NCBI GenBank assembly: GCA_902785575.1
Contig: CACZZF010000022.1
Coordinates: forward strand, 1-53,274
Length of the DNA: 53,274 nucleotides
Direction: 5' to 3'
Source: an uncultured Bacteroidia bacterium
GTDB taxonomy: Bacteria; Bacteroidota; Bacteroidia; Bacteroidales; UBA932
Numbering within the stretch: position 1 is the first letter of the stretch; every line of letters begins with the position of its first letter. Shown one piece after another: positions 41,709-52,813 of this stretch. A model generated the notes under the pieces. It was not told where the DNA came from. It made no database searches and was given only the letters and a program-made list of their open reading frames with translations. A program made the translations under genes and the position numbers.

Positions 41709-43985
41709 TCACAAATCCACCTTCTTGTTCTCCGCGATCGTGAATCCGACGGAGTGGGAATTGCCGGCATCATCCACAACTGTGACTGAGTGTCTGCCGG
41801 GGGAGGGGTTGAGCCTCATCTGATGGATGAATCGTGTTTGTCCCATATATTCATTGTCCAGATGCCAGAACACGGTGCAGTCCGGAGACCTATGGGCAAG
41901 GTTGAAAGTCACTCCGGCGATGCTGCCGTCAAGTTGCCTTGGGATATATATGATCGCGCCGCCTTCCGGATAGATGAATTCCATAGGGGCGTAGTCCTCC
42001 TTGTTTGCCGGGATGTATGGATCGTATTCAGGGTGGTGCTGCCGGTAGTACCACTCCATCGAAGGAGGAAGTATGAAGGTCCTGATGCCGTCCAAGGTCT
42101 TGTGGTAGGGGCAAGGCTCCGTTCTCACGGCTTTCTGCGGAAGCATCAGAGTGTCAATACGATCGCAACTTGGCCCCGCGAGATGGCCGGACACATGACA
42201 GACCTCCATCTGGATATATTCCCCAGGGGCCGGCTCCTTGAACCACCCGTTAGCGGCATAAGCGTTTTCCTCCTCCTTCACGGGAAGCATGTTGAATATG
42301 TCGAACATGACCGGACCGGCAGTTCTCGCTCCAGTAAGACCCGGGACTCCCTGTCCCTGGGCGTTCCCGGCCCAAACACCGACAGCATAGTCAGAGGTCA
42401 CCCCAACAGCCCAGGCGTCACGGAAGCCGTAGCTGGTACCGGTTTTCCAAGCCACCTTCTTCAATGAGCCGACCAGCCTCCAGTCCATCTCGTCCGGGCG
42501 GTTGACTTCCTTAAGGGCCTCGAAAGTGTGCCAGAGAGCGCATTTGTCCGTGAGAGGGAAACCGTTAAGCCTGTCCCCTTTACGTGTGGTCTCACGGCCT
42601 GTGGCTTGATAAGACGCGGACATCTTTGAATACATTGAGGTGATGTCCAATAGAGTCGCCTCTCCGCCGCCAAGAATTAGCGAAAGTCCATAGTGTGACG
42701 CGCTTTTGGTCAAAGTGGTGAGCCCGGCTTTCCTCAATATGTCCAGGAATTTCGGTACTCCGAACCTGCGGAGCATGTGGACAGAAGGAACATTTAACGA
42801 GCGAGCCAAAGCTTCAGAGGCTGGAACCGCGCCGGAAAACTCCCGGTTGAAATTCTGAGGGGAGAAACCATTCAGATTGACAGGAATGTCTGGCAGAAGA
42901 GTATTCGGCAATATCTCCCCATCTTGCAGAAGTGAGCAATAAAGTATTGGTTTCAAGATACTTCCCGTACTTCTTGGAGAACGGGCGATATCAACATCGG
43001 ATCCTGGTCTTTTACGATCCGGATCAGCGTTGCCGACATATGCGAGAACCTCTCCTGTACGTACGTCCATCACCACTGAGGCCAGGTCGTTTATTCCTGT
43101 GATTGAGAACTCGTCATTCCATTGGTCGGTGACTTCCTGGACCTGTCTCTGGAGATGGATGTCGATCGTGGTCCGCACCCTTTGCCCCCTGGAAGTCTTG
43201 GAATAGTATTCCACTAAATGGCGAGCGTCTTTGGGGAGGGCCACTGGTTCTATGGGAAGTGGCTCATCAAGAGCAAGTTCCAGGTCGAGATCGTCCAGCT
43301 TGCCTCGCTTGTGGAGGTCTCTTAGCAAGCGGTTTCTTTTCTCGAGCAGCCTCTCCCTGTTTTTCCCGGGATGTATGTCCGCGGGAGCGTTGGGCAGCAC
43401 CGCGAGCGTGGCAGCCTCTCCCCAGGAAAGTTCCTCCGGTGGTCGGCCGAAATATCTCCAGGAAGCGGCCTCCAAACCGACCACGTTCCCTCCGAATGGG
43501 GCGTGTGAGGCGTACAGGGCAAGGATTTTTCGCTTTGAATATCTCAACTCAAGCCTTGTGGCCAGGACCGATTCTATGATCTTTTGCCAAAGGGTTCTCT
43601 CCTTGCCCCTGGAAATCCTGATGACCTGCATCGTGATTGTGCTTCCGCCGCTGGTCACCTTGCCGGCCTTGATATTCCCTATGGCTGCCCTCACAATTGA
43701 CACCGGATTGACTCCAGGATGGTAGGGGAACCACCTGTCCTCGAACTCGATAATGGCCGCCTTGAACTTTTCGGGGACATTGTCTGACGGAGGGAACCTC
43801 CATTGCGCGTCAGAGGCGATTCTCGCCCCCAGCAACTCTCCGTTCCTGTCCTCTATGACAGTTGAGTAACTTGTGCCCTTGAATATATTTCTGGGCAGAC
43901 ATAGGAGGTACGCAATCAAGATGGCGGCGACCAAAATGATTATTGGTCGCCGCACATTCTTTGATCGGACCTTCCAGGCCTTCAT
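41709..43985 (-). CDS. pbpC: Penicillin-binding protein 1C
   Basis: Bifunctional peptidoglycan synthase, 758 residues, anchored by one N-terminal helix (about 13-30). The GT51 glycosyltransferase domain (about 55-230) has EDRWFPYHPGV and GGSTITMQ. The transpeptidase domain (about 300-545) has SxxK in GSILKP, SxN in SLNVP and KTG in WKTGTSYGFRDAWAVG. A C-terminal BiPBP_C domain (about 670-755) marks it as PBP1C and not 1A or 1B. It begins directly after the stop of the thioester alpha-2-macroglobulin gene, with no spacer. This is the same pairing as pbpC with yfhM in E. coli and other Gram-negatives. Confidence 0.96.
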   Translation of the reverse strand: MKAWKVRSKNVRRPIIILVAAILIAYLLCLPRNIFKGTSYSTVIEDRNGELLGARIASDAQWRFPPSDNVPEKFKAAIIEFEDRWFPYHPGVNPVSIVRAAIGNIKAGKVTSGGSTITMQVIRISRGKERTLWQKIIESVLATRLELRYSKRKILALYASHAPFGGNVVGLEAASWRYFGRPPEELSWGEAATLAVLPNAPADIHPGKNRERLLEKRNRLLRDLHKRGKLDDLDLELALDEPLPIEPVALPKDARHLVEYYSKTSRGQRVRTTIDIHLQRQVQEVTDQWNDEFSITGINDLASVVMDVRTGEVLAYVGNADPDRKRPGSDVDIARSPRSTGSILKPILYCSLLQDGEILPNTLLPDIPVNLNGFSPQNFNREFSGAVPASEALARSLNVPSVHMLRRFGVPKFLDILRKAGLTTLTKSASHYGLSLILGGGEATLLDITSMYSKMSASYQATGRETTRKGDRLNGFPLTDKCALWHTFEALKEVNRPDEMDWRLVGSLKKVAWKTGTSYGFRDAWAVGVTSDYAVGVWAGNAQGQGVPGLTGARTAGPVMFDIFNMLPVKEEENAYAANGWFKEPAPGEYIQMEVCHVSGHLAGPSCDRIDTLMLPQKAVRTEPCPYHKTLDGIRTFILPPSMEWYYRQHHPEYDPYIPANKEDYAPMEFIYPEGGAIIYIPRQLDGSIAGVTFNLAHRSPDCTVFWHLDNEYMGQTRFIHQMRLNPSPGRHSVTVVDDAGNSHSVGFTIAENKKVDL

Positions 43986-46900
43986 TTATTGAGCTGTGAC
44001 CTTCGCTGTGCCGGAGGCTGAGTTGGCGCTGATGTGGGCGTCGTAGAGAGCCTCGCACTTGACGGAAGGAAGAGTGAACTCACCCTCGTAGGCAGCGTGC
44101 ATCTTGATCTTGAAGGTCTTGCTTCTGCCTCTCGGGAGGTCGAAGTACCATATTACCCTGTCGTCACGGATGTCACGGTAGGAATATGATGAAGTTGAAG
44201 GACCTGAACCGAACAGGCGGTCGTTGAATATCTCCCATCCTGAAGGCACCACCTCGGTAAGAGCGAGGTTGGTGTAGTCCCTCATGGCGCTGGTGTTGCC
44301 GACCGTGATCGTGACTGTAAAGTCAGTTCCCTGAGGTATCTCGTTGGGATTGAGAACTTTGCCTCCGGATGAGGTGTAGGTGACAGTCATGTCCAGCCCA
44401 TTGTTCCTGGCTTCGTTCCTGGCACCGAATTCAGGCACTGTGGAGGTGATGAGGGTGGCGTAAATGACTCCATTTGAAGTGTTCTTCACATCCGCTCCTC
44501 CAGCCTGCGTATCGAGCTCGATGCCGGCGACAGACTTGGCGGTCTTGACTGGCGTAACCTTGCCTGACTGTGTCACATCAAATGTGAGATTGCCGGTGTT
44601 GACCTTTCCGGCGAGACTGGACATCGCCTTGGTGGCGAAGGCAGTCTCCTGAGTCATATACCATCCTCCGGACATCGCCTTGGCGACTTCCTGCGCCACA
44701 TCCATAGCGGACGGGATATCATCGATGAGCACGCTGGTCTCAAGGGCGACCGCCTTGTCGCGAGTGGATGAACCGAAGGTCCTGCCTGACTCGGTATATT
44801 CGGCGAAGTCTGTCTTGAGATTAGCTACCATCTCCTTGGCGATATTCTTCTTGCCTGCCACAGCGTATGCCGAGGCGAGCATCCAACCAGCCTGTTGTGA
44901 GAGGTTCTCACTCTCCTTCAGGCGGTTCATGGCACCGTTCTCGGGTTCGCCCTTAAGCGCGAGGGTGTAGAGCCTGTAGGCCTGCTCGAAGTCCCAGAGA
45001 GGATATTCCGGATTGGCCCTGTAGTCCTGTACGGCCTTTTTCTGGAATCTTGCCCAGCTGGCGAGAACGCCCTTGCTGACATTGAATCCGTTCTGGGAAG
45101 CCATGATCATGAACTGTCCGGCCATCGAAGTGACCCAGCTGTTGGCGTCGGGTGAACCCGGCCAGTAAGCGAATCCTCCGCTGCCTAACTGCCTCTGGTA
45201 GAGCTGCTGGAGAATATCAGGAACGAGTTTCTCGGCTTCCTGTCTCTTCTCGTCCGGCAACATGTCTTTGATGGAGACGAGGGTCATACCGCGGGAGGCG
45301 AGCTGCTCACTGCAATTGTAGGTGTAATCCTTCATGAACTTGTAGATACCCTCATAATCCACTGAAGGGAAGCTGGCAAGCTCAAGTGAAGCCCATTGCT
45401 CGGGACCGGCGGTGAACGGTGAGAAGCCGAAGTGTTTGCTCTCGCCCTTGCCGATCATGGATCTGGTGATGTTGACTGTGGCAGGGTTAGGGTTCCTGAC
45501 CATAATCTCAATCGTGTCTCCAGCCTTGTGGCCATTGCCGTCAGCGGTGACAGTTACCTTCGCTACACCTTCGCCGACAGCCTCGAGAGCGAACTTGACA
45601 AGTTTGTCGCCAGGTTTGTCGAAACTCAAGGAAGTCTTGTCAGATCCCGTGATCTTCAGAGGTCCCTCGACCTTGACACTGACATTGGCGTTCTTGACTC
45701 CGTCTTCGAGAGCGAATACATTGACAGGCAGAGTCACCTTCTCACCTGTGCCGATAACCCTCGGGAGGGTAGGAAGAACCATGAGAGGAGACCTGACCGG
45801 TACCGTCTTCTCAGCGTTGCCGTACTGGGCTCCATGGGCGGCTATAAGCATAACCCTGACGCTACCGACGTACATCGGGAGGGTGATCTTATGAGTCGCG
45901 GATCCATTCTGGAGAGTGAACGGTCCGATGAACTTCACGACCGCGTTGAAACGGTTGTCTTTCTTCGCTCCCACATTCACGCTCTCGTCACCACCGATAC
46001 TGAACATCGGGGAGAACCTTCCGCTGTACGCTCCGATGACATAGTCATAAAGATCCCATGTGCTCACTCCGAGCGCCTCCCTGGCATACATGGCTGACCA
46101 AGGATCAGGAGTCTTGAATCCGGTCAGATCCAGCAGACCCTCGTCCACGATTGCCAGAGTGTAGGTCATAGGCTTTCCGGAGCTCTCTTTGATCTTTACC
46201 TTGAATTCCTCCTCGGGACGCAGCACGTCAGGCATCTCGATCACTGGCTCCAGATGAGAGTTCTTGTCATTGACAAGGATCGGCTGGACGCCGTAAAGCC
46301 TGATCGGGAGATCGTTGTCCGCCCTCTCATGAGGTTGGAGCAATGTGATGTGGATGTAGAAGTTAGGCGCCATCTCAGGAGTCACCTTGAAGGTGTAGGT
46401 CACGTCGCCCTCTCCTGAGGTCTTGACCCATTTCCTTGACAGGACAGCCCTTGAGTTCTCGAGGGATACCAATGCCTGGCCCTTCGCGGCGGCGGGGATG
46501 TAGACTGTGACCGTCTCTCCGACTTCATAAGATTCCTTATCAGTGGAGAAGGACAGCATAGACAGAGCGTCAGGATCTGATTTAGAGGACCTCCCACGGT
46601 AGGCGGGCCAATCGACATAGAAGATGTCGCCAGAGAGGTGACCGCTGTTGGTGTCCTTGACTATGACAAGGTAACGGCCCCATTCCGGATAATCAACCCT
46701 GAACGGGATAGAGCTTCCGTTCTTGGCGGATTTCATTGAGCCTGAGGAGATCAGCTCGGCGGAAGAGCTGTTGACATAGGAATCAAGGCTCTCGTTGCGG
46801 CTTTCCCACCACCAACTCCATTTGATCTTGTAGACTGAATATGTGAGGTTATCCCCGGCGATCGAAGCGCCGTCCTTGTCGACCACGATGACATCAATCT

Positions 46901-49523
46901 TATAGTCCTTGTCAGTCTCAAGCCAGTGGCTGTCGCCCTCCCTTGGAGTCTTGACTCCGACATAGGCTGTGTAAGGGGAATAGGGCACTGACATCGTGTT
47001 GAAACTGATGTCGCCGCCCGGCTCCTCGACTGTGGTGACAAGATCAGCTGTCATCATGCCGGGAGCGCCGTTTGCCTTGGGTGTCTCCACGTTGATCCTG
47101 AGTTCACCATTCTGGTCAAGCTTATAGTTGACTAGCTCGTGCTCACTCCTTGAGAAGCTGGACATCGGTGCCCTGAAGCTATAGCCCTCATATCCCTTGA
47201 ATGTGGACGATCCGGCCCTCAGGGTCATGTTGACCTTGGCTGTCAGTCCGGAAGCGGGAGGTCCGGTGAGCCAGTTGGAAGAGAGGAATATCGGAAGTCT
47301 GCTTCCGCCCTGGATTGCTCCCTCGCCGAGATCGAGATTGATCTTGAGTCTGTTAGGCTTGACACTCTCGATGCTCAGGGACTTGTGGAAGGTGGCGCCG
47401 CCGATCTTGAAGTAGGCGTTCCAGTACCCGGTCGGGTCATCATCCTTGGTGGGGATATTGAACACGTAGAAGCCGTCTTTGCCGTTTCCGTTGACGTTCT
47501 TGGCATAGAAACGTCCCTCAGGGGTGTAGAGCTCCATGACAGCCGGATGGTTGTCAGGAATCTTGTCCTCCTTATCCTCAAGGATGAGGCTCACATGGAG
47601 GGTGTCACCAGGACGCCACACGCCTCTCTCTCCATATATGAAAGCCTTGAGACCCTTGTCCAGGACCTTTCCGCCCACGTCAAAGCGGCTCAGGGATTTC
47701 TCGTCACCTGATGTGACTTTGAGGTAGCTTGTGGCACCACCTCTTTTGGCGACTACCACGAACGGCTTCCCGGAGAGGGACACCTCTGCCATTCCGTCAG
47801 TCCCGGTCTTGGCATATCCTATCTCCTTGAGCTGGTAGCTGTAGACATAAAGCTCGGAGTTGAACACCGGCTCAGCTGTGATGATGTCGCTGACGCTGAC
47901 CCAGATCTTGTCGCCTCCGGAGTATTTGGCGATGACTCCTAGGTTGGATGTCAGAAGGTTGACGGCGGGGAACTTGTCGTCATCCATGTAGTAAGTGGGC
48001 TTCATGGGGTTGTCCCTGTCTTCCCACTCGTATTCATCCCAATCGTAGAATGACTCGTAGTACCATGGTGAAGGGGTGTCCCAGTTGTCGAAGTCCTCGT
48101 CGGCCTCATCCGCGGATGACAGACTGACAAGCTCGTTGGTCGGTGTGCCGCTCTTGAACTCAACCGCCTTGCCGTAGACTGAGTAATCCTGCTTGAAAGT
48201 GATTCTCACACGGTAGATGGCGCCTGCCTCCTGCTTGAACAGGCCGGACAGGTCGACGCTGTAGTCCTGCCATTTGTGGAGGTTCTTGGAAGGATCTGAA
48301 TCCAGTCGCACACACCTCTTGTATACAAGTCTTCCGCTACGTCTGAGAGAGTTGTCTCCATCCAAGTCATTGTCCTGCAGGAACATCAGGACATTATCCT
48401 CGTAAATCTGGATGACCTTGATGTCCACGGCGTTGAGGTTGACCGCCTTGAACGGGAGGATCAATTCTTTTGAATTGGGGAGGATGGTTCCGGATAGCGG
48501 AATCTCCACGGCCGGTTTCTCCTCAGCCGCGGTGAACGACTTGCTGAAATCCGTTCCCAGTTTAGCTCCGTCAAAACTCTTGACGGCACCGGAGACAGTC
48601 AATGTCAACGGACCGTCCTCGGGATTCTCGTAAAACACTTTGACTCGTGCATTATCCGACTGGAGATAATACCTGCCGACTCCATCCAATTTGAACAAGC
48701 CGGAATTGTCGGCGATGTCCTCGATAGGATTGGAGAAGAACACACTGATATACGGGTCCTCTGCCTCAACCCTTTCGGCACTGACAATCCTGAAACCTGC
48801 CATAGAAGGGATTGTGGTTTCGATCTTGGAATCGGTCACAAACCCTGTGTCATCAGATTTCATCGTGATTTTCAATAGGTTATCCCTGTCATTCCTCGTC
48901 AAGCCAACCAGGTCGAAGTGGTAGTTGAGCTGATCCTGGCCTGCCGTGACGGTCAGTTCCCCGGATTTGTCAGGGTAGCTGTAGTCTATCATCTTGCGGA
49001 CCTTCTCGACCGGGAGAGCCTCGGTCAGAGCTATGGTGCCGCTGACGCTGGCCTTGTCCGGGGAGGCGGGGGTGATCGTGATGTCATCCAGCGACATCAC
49101 AGCCTCCTTGATCGCCACCAGGAAGTTGAAAGAGAACTTGTTGAACTTCGACGATCCGACTTTCTGAATCTTGTCGAGCCTAAGCTTTCCGGTGTAAGCC
49201 TGGCCGGGTTTCAGCGCTCCGCTCTCAGGAATAAACTCGATGGTGCTCTGGGAGAGCCACCTGGCTGTTCCCTTGATAGCGGGGGTGAAGGTCAGGATTC
49301 CTTCCTTGATGTCAGCCCCGGGAGTCACATCCGGAATGTCCGAGGTGAGCTCCACGCGGATCGTGGACCTGTCGGAGATGATGCCCCCTGTGTAAGCTTT
49401 AATGAATGTGGCGAATTCCGTGCTCTGCCCCTTGCTCTTACCGAACCTGCTGCATGACGGAGCGATGGCCGCTATCGCGACCAAAGACATTACGGCCAGT
49501 ACGGCCACAATTGTTTTCTTCAT
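43986..49523 (-). CDS. Alpha-2-macroglobulin family lipoprotein with thioester motif
   Basis: 1845 residues; the signal ends in the lipobox AIAPSC. Periplasmic protease trap thought to protect the cell after envelope breach, working with PBP1C, which repairs the wall. MG-type beta domains fill the first 1100 residues; MG2 has YGERGVWRPGDTLHVSLIL near 640. The alpha-2-macroglobulin domain lies near 1190-1280 (AVVKFIGPFTLQNGSATHKITLP). The thioester motif CSEQ is at Cys1404-Gln1407 (codon for Cys at 45312-45314), in YTYNCSEQLASRG. The helical thioester domain continues to about 1680, and a C-terminal receptor-like domain follows. It has its own full promoter upstream. Confidence 0.96.
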   Translation of the reverse strand: MKKTIVAVLAVMSLVAIAAIAPSCSRFGKSKGQSTEFATFIKAYTGGIISDRSTIRVELTSDIPDVTPGADIKEGILTFTPAIKGTARWLSQSTIEFIPESGALKPGQAYTGKLRLDKIQKVGSSKFNKFSFNFLVAIKEAVMSLDDITITPASPDKASVSGTIALTEALPVEKVRKMIDYSYPDKSGELTVTAGQDQLNYHFDLVGLTRNDRDNLLKITMKSDDTGFVTDSKIETTIPSMAGFRIVSAERVEAEDPYISVFFSNPIEDIADNSGLFKLDGVGRYYLQSDNARVKVFYENPEDGPLTLTVSGAVKSFDGAKLGTDFSKSFTAAEEKPAVEIPLSGTILPNSKELILPFKAVNLNAVDIKVIQIYEDNVLMFLQDNDLDGDNSLRRSGRLVYKRCVRLDSDPSKNLHKWQDYSVDLSGLFKQEAGAIYRVRITFKQDYSVYGKAVEFKSGTPTNELVSLSSADEADEDFDNWDTPSPWYYESFYDWDEYEWEDRDNPMKPTYYMDDDKFPAVNLLTSNLGVIAKYSGGDKIWVSVSDIITAEPVFNSELYVYSYQLKEIGYAKTGTDGMAEVSLSGKPFVVVAKRGGATSYLKVTSGDEKSLSRFDVGGKVLDKGLKAFIYGERGVWRPGDTLHVSLILEDKEDKIPDNHPAVMELYTPEGRFYAKNVNGNGKDGFYVFNIPTKDDDPTGYWNAYFKIGGATFHKSLSIESVKPNRLKINLDLGEGAIQGGSRLPIFLSSNWLTGPPASGLTAKVNMTLRAGSSTFKGYEGYSFRAPMSSFSRSEHELVNYKLDQNGELRINVETPKANGAPGMMTADLVTTVEEPGGDISFNTMSVPYSPYTAYVGVKTPREGDSHWLETDKDYKIDVIVVDKDGASIAGDNLTYSVYKIKWSWWWESRNESLDSYVNSSSAELISSGSMKSAKNGSSIPFRVDYPEWGRYLVIVKDTNSGHLSGDIFYVDWPAYRGRSSKSDPDALSMLSFSTDKESYEVGETVTVYIPAAAKGQALVSLENSRAVLSRKWVKTSGEGDVTYTFKVTPEMAPNFYIHITLLQPHERADNDLPIRLYGVQPILVNDKNSHLEPVIEMPDVLRPEEEFKVKIKESSGKPMTYTLAIVDEGLLDLTGFKTPDPWSAMYAREALGVSTWDLYDYVIGAYSGRFSPMFSIGGDESVNVGAKKDNRFNAVVKFIGPFTLQNGSATHKITLPMYVGSVRVMLIAAHGAQYGNAEKTVPVRSPLMVLPTLPRVIGTGEKVTLPVNVFALEDGVKNANVSVKVEGPLKITGSDKTSLSFDKPGDKLVKFALEAVGEGVAKVTVTADGNGHKAGDTIEIMVRNPNPATVNITRSMIGKGESKHFGFSPFTAGPEQWASLELASFPSVDYEGIYKFMKDYTYNCSEQLASRGMTLVSIKDMLPDEKRQEAEKLVPDILQQLYQRQLGSGGFAYWPGSPDANSWVTSMAGQFMIMASQNGFNVSKGVLASWARFQKKAVQDYRANPEYPLWDFEQAYRLYTLALKGEPENGAMNRLKESENLSQQAGWMLASAYAVAGKKNIAKEMVANLKTDFAEYTESGRTFGSSTRDKAVALETSVLIDDIPSAMDVAQEVAKAMSGGWYMTQETAFATKAMSSLAGKVNTGNLTFDVTQSGKVTPVKTAKSVAGIELDTQAGGADVKNTSNGVIYATLITSTVPEFGARNEARNNGLDMTVTYTSSGGKVLNPNEIPQGTDFTVTITVGNTSAMRDYTNLALTEVVPSGWEIFNDRLFGSGPSTSSYSYRDIRDDRVIWYFDLPRGRSKTFKIKMHAAYEGEFTLPSVKCEALYDAHISANSASGTAKVTAQ

Positions 49524-49544
49524 AAGTCACAGTGTTTATACCTT

Positions 49545-49576
49545 CAAATATATATATTTATTTCTGAATATTCAAA
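49545..49576 (-). promoter_or_regulatory. Promoter of the alpha-2-macroglobulin/pbpC operon
   Basis: On the minus strand: TTTG (49573-49576), 20-base spacer, TATATTTG (49545-49552). It is a full consensus promoter 21 bases before the start codon, back to back with the groES control region. Confidence 0.75.
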
Positions 49577-49591
49577 CATTCTCGTGTCCTG

Positions 49592-49604
49592 TGACAAATT
49601 GTCA
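49592..49604. promoter_or_regulatory. Palindrome upstream of groES, candidate activator site
   Basis: TGACAAATTGTCA, a perfect 6-1-6 palindrome, ends 13 bases before the sigma-54-like -24 element of groES. I recall closely similar TGTCA-type dyads upstream of heat-shock genes in Bacteroidales, but cannot check this here. It is also 16 bases upstream of the -33 box of the divergent operon. Confidence 0.45.
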
Positions 49605-49617
49605 GTCGTCCAGAAGG

Positions 49618-49632
49618 TGGCACAGCCTTTGA
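49618..49632 (+). promoter_or_regulatory. Sigma-54-like promoter of groES-groEL
   Basis: TGGCAC (49618-49623), five bases, then TTTGA (49628-49632). The GG and the second G have exactly the 12-base spacing of a -24/-12 promoter; the only mismatch in the core is A for C in the -12 GC. No TAnnTTTG promoter is seen in the groES leader. Transcription would begin near 49643. Confidence 0.5.
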
Positions 49633-49641
49633 TTCCCATCT

Positions 49642-49669
49642 CATGCCTCCGGACGGGTTCCGGAGCATG
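49642..49669 (+). promoter_or_regulatory. 5' leader hairpin of groES
   Basis: CTCCGGA (49647-49653) pairs with TCCGGAG (49659-49665) around a 5-base loop. Flanking CATG sequences pair after a single bulged C, giving 11 base pairs. It would form at the very 5' end of the transcript from the sigma-54-like promoter, a position where hairpins usually stabilise RNA. Confidence 0.5.
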
Positions 49670-49698
49670 GATATTAAACAACAATAAATCTTTATATC

Positions 49699-49965
49699 AT
49701 GATTAAACCATTGGCAGACAGAGTCTTGATCGAGCCCAAGGAGGCCGAGACAAAGACAGCTTCAGGGATTTTCATCCCTGACACAGCGAAAGAGAAACCC
49801 CAACAGGGCAAGGTGATTGCCGTCGGTCCTGGAAAAAAGGACGAACCGATGGAGGTCAAGGTTGGTGAAGAGGTCCTTTACGGCAAATATGCCGGTACAG
49901 AGGTCACCGTCGAGGAAAAGAAATACTTGATTGTCAAGCAGTCAGATATTCTGGCTATTCTATAA
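49699..49965 (+). CDS. groES: Co-chaperonin GroES
   Basis: Ten-kilodalton lid of the GroEL chamber, 88 residues, normal length for Bacteroidota. It starts [33 protein letters not shown], with the mobile loop at about 16-32, and ends with the conserved [12 protein letters not shown]. It precedes groEL by 18 bases. The control region carries a sigma-54-like promoter and a palindrome; no CIRCE element is present. Confidence 0.98.
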   Translation: MIKPLADRVLIEPKEAETKTASGIFIPDTAKEKPQQGKVIAVGPGKKDEPMEVKVGEEVLYGKYAGTEVTVEEKKYLIVKQSDILAIL

Positions 49966-49967
49966 TG

Positions 49968-51606
<1,639 letters not shown>

Positions 51607-51627
51607 TTTTATCATCATTATATTTAT

Positions 51628-51667
51628 AGAGGTGAAGCCGTTTTGGCTCCACCTCTTTCTTTTTATG
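51628..51667 (+). terminator. Intrinsic terminator after groEL
   Basis: A 12-bp stem with one mismatch (AGAGGTGAAGCC / GGCTCCACCTCT), GTTTT loop, then TTCTTTTT. It lies 21 bases past the groEL stop. Confidence 0.85.
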
Positions 51668-51707
51668 ATTTAAAGTCGTAAATTAGTCGCAACTAAAACA
51701 ATCTGCC

Positions 51708-52730
51708 ATGTATATTGTAAACAGTTACGGTTTAGCAGTGTTCTTCTGCTTCGTGATCATGCTCTGCTGGGGTTCTTGGGGTAATACCCAGAAACTTGCC
51801 GCTAAGAGCTGGAGGTATGAGCTTTTCTATTGGGATTATGTCATCGGAATGGTCCTGTTCGCCCTTTTGCTGGCGTTCACTTTCGGCAGCATCGGTTCAC
51901 AGGGGCGTCCTTTCATCACTGACCTTGGACAAGCCTCTGCGGCCAGTATAGGTTGGATTCTTCTCGGAGGCGTAATATTCAACGCTTCGAATATCCTCCT
52001 GTCCGCGTCTATCTCATTGGCTGGAATGTCAGTGGCGTTCCCGCTTGGGGTTGGTATCGCTTTGGTTTTGGGTGTTTTGAACAATTATAGGGTAGCCCTC
52101 GCCCAGGGTGCCAGCACAGGTAATGTGGCTCTTCTCGCGACCGGAGTCGCTCTTGTGGTGATAGCTATCATATGCAACAGTATCGCTTCGAATATGAAGG
52201 GAGGCACTGAGATGGACAAGGCCGGGCAGAAAAAGGGAATCATTTTGGCCATTCTCGCCGGCGTCATCATGTCATTCTTCTCGTCTTTCGTGATGAGGGC
52301 TATGGACCTCACGAACTTCGCCGCTCCAGCCGCTGGCAAGGTTACCCCTTACACTGCGATAGTCATCTTTACGGTCGGTGTCTTGCTGAGTAACTTTATC
52401 TTCAACACCATAGCGATGAAGAAGCCTGTCTCCGGAGAGCCTGTCTCTTATAAAGAATATTTTAAAGGTAATGCCAAGACTCATTTGGTGGGCATGCTCG
52501 GAGGTTGCATTTGGTGCTTGGGAACAGCCCTCAGCTACATCTCCGCTGAAAAGGCTGGAGCAGCTATCTCTTATGCGTTGGGTCAGGGCGCTCCTATGAT
52601 CGCCGCAATTTGGGGTGTATTCGTATGGAAGGAATTCAAAGGCTCCCCGAACAAGGTATATGGATTGCTTGGCTTGATGTTCCTGTTCTTCGTCGCTGGT
52701 CTGTCCTTGATAGTTGTCGCAGGCCTGTAA
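51708..52730 (+). CDS. Ten-helix DMT-superfamily transporter, sugar-transporter-like
   Basis: 340 residues, ten hydrophobic segments, no signal peptide. Helix 1 reads YGLAVFFCFVIMLCWGSWGNTQKLA, with the early CWGSWGN motif that recalls the glucose/ribose and RhaT-type branch of the drug/metabolite superfamily. Helix 4 has GMSVAFPLGVGIALVLGVLNNY, and the second half repeats the pattern (GGCIWCLGTALSYISAEKAGAAISYALGQGAPMIAAIWGVFVWKEF). The substrate is unknown. A nucleobase, ureide or sugar is plausible from the family. It is monocistronic, between the groEL terminator and the rRNA promoter. Confidence 0.8.
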   Translation: MYIVNSYGLAVFFCFVIMLCWGSWGNTQKLAAKSWRYELFYWDYVIGMVLFALLLAFTFGSIGSQGRPFITDLGQASAASIGWILLGGVIFNASNILLSASISLAGMSVAFPLGVGIALVLGVLNNYRVALAQGASTGNVALLATGVALVVIAIICNSIASNMKGGTEMDKAGQKKGIILAILAGVIMSFFSSFVMRAMDLTNFAAPAAGKVTPYTAIVIFTVGVLLSNFIFNTIAMKKPVSGEPVSYKEYFKGNAKTHLVGMLGGCIWCLGTALSYISAEKAGAAISYALGQGAPMIAAIWGVFVWKEFKGSPNKVYGLLGLMFLFFVAGLSLIVVAGL

Positions 52731-52781
52731 AAGCCATTATTTGACTAACACGGGCCTGTTGATAACTTTTTTCAAAAAAAA

Positions 52782-52812
52782 TTTGCAGGTTCCGGAAAAG
52801 ATATTACCTTTG
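52782..52812 (+). promoter_or_regulatory. rRNA operon promoter
   Basis: TTTG (52782-52785), a 19-base spacer, TACCTTTG (52805-52812): an exact match to the Bacteroidota consensus at optimal spacing, preceded by an A/T-rich tract (TTTTTTCAAAAAAAA), as expected of a strong rrn promoter. Transcription should begin near 52817. Confidence 0.85.
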
Positions 52813-52813
52813 C

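Noticed and set aside
49524..49698. CIRCE element (HrcA site) before groES
   Set aside because: The TTAGCACTC-N9-GAGTGCTAA pattern is not present on either strand.
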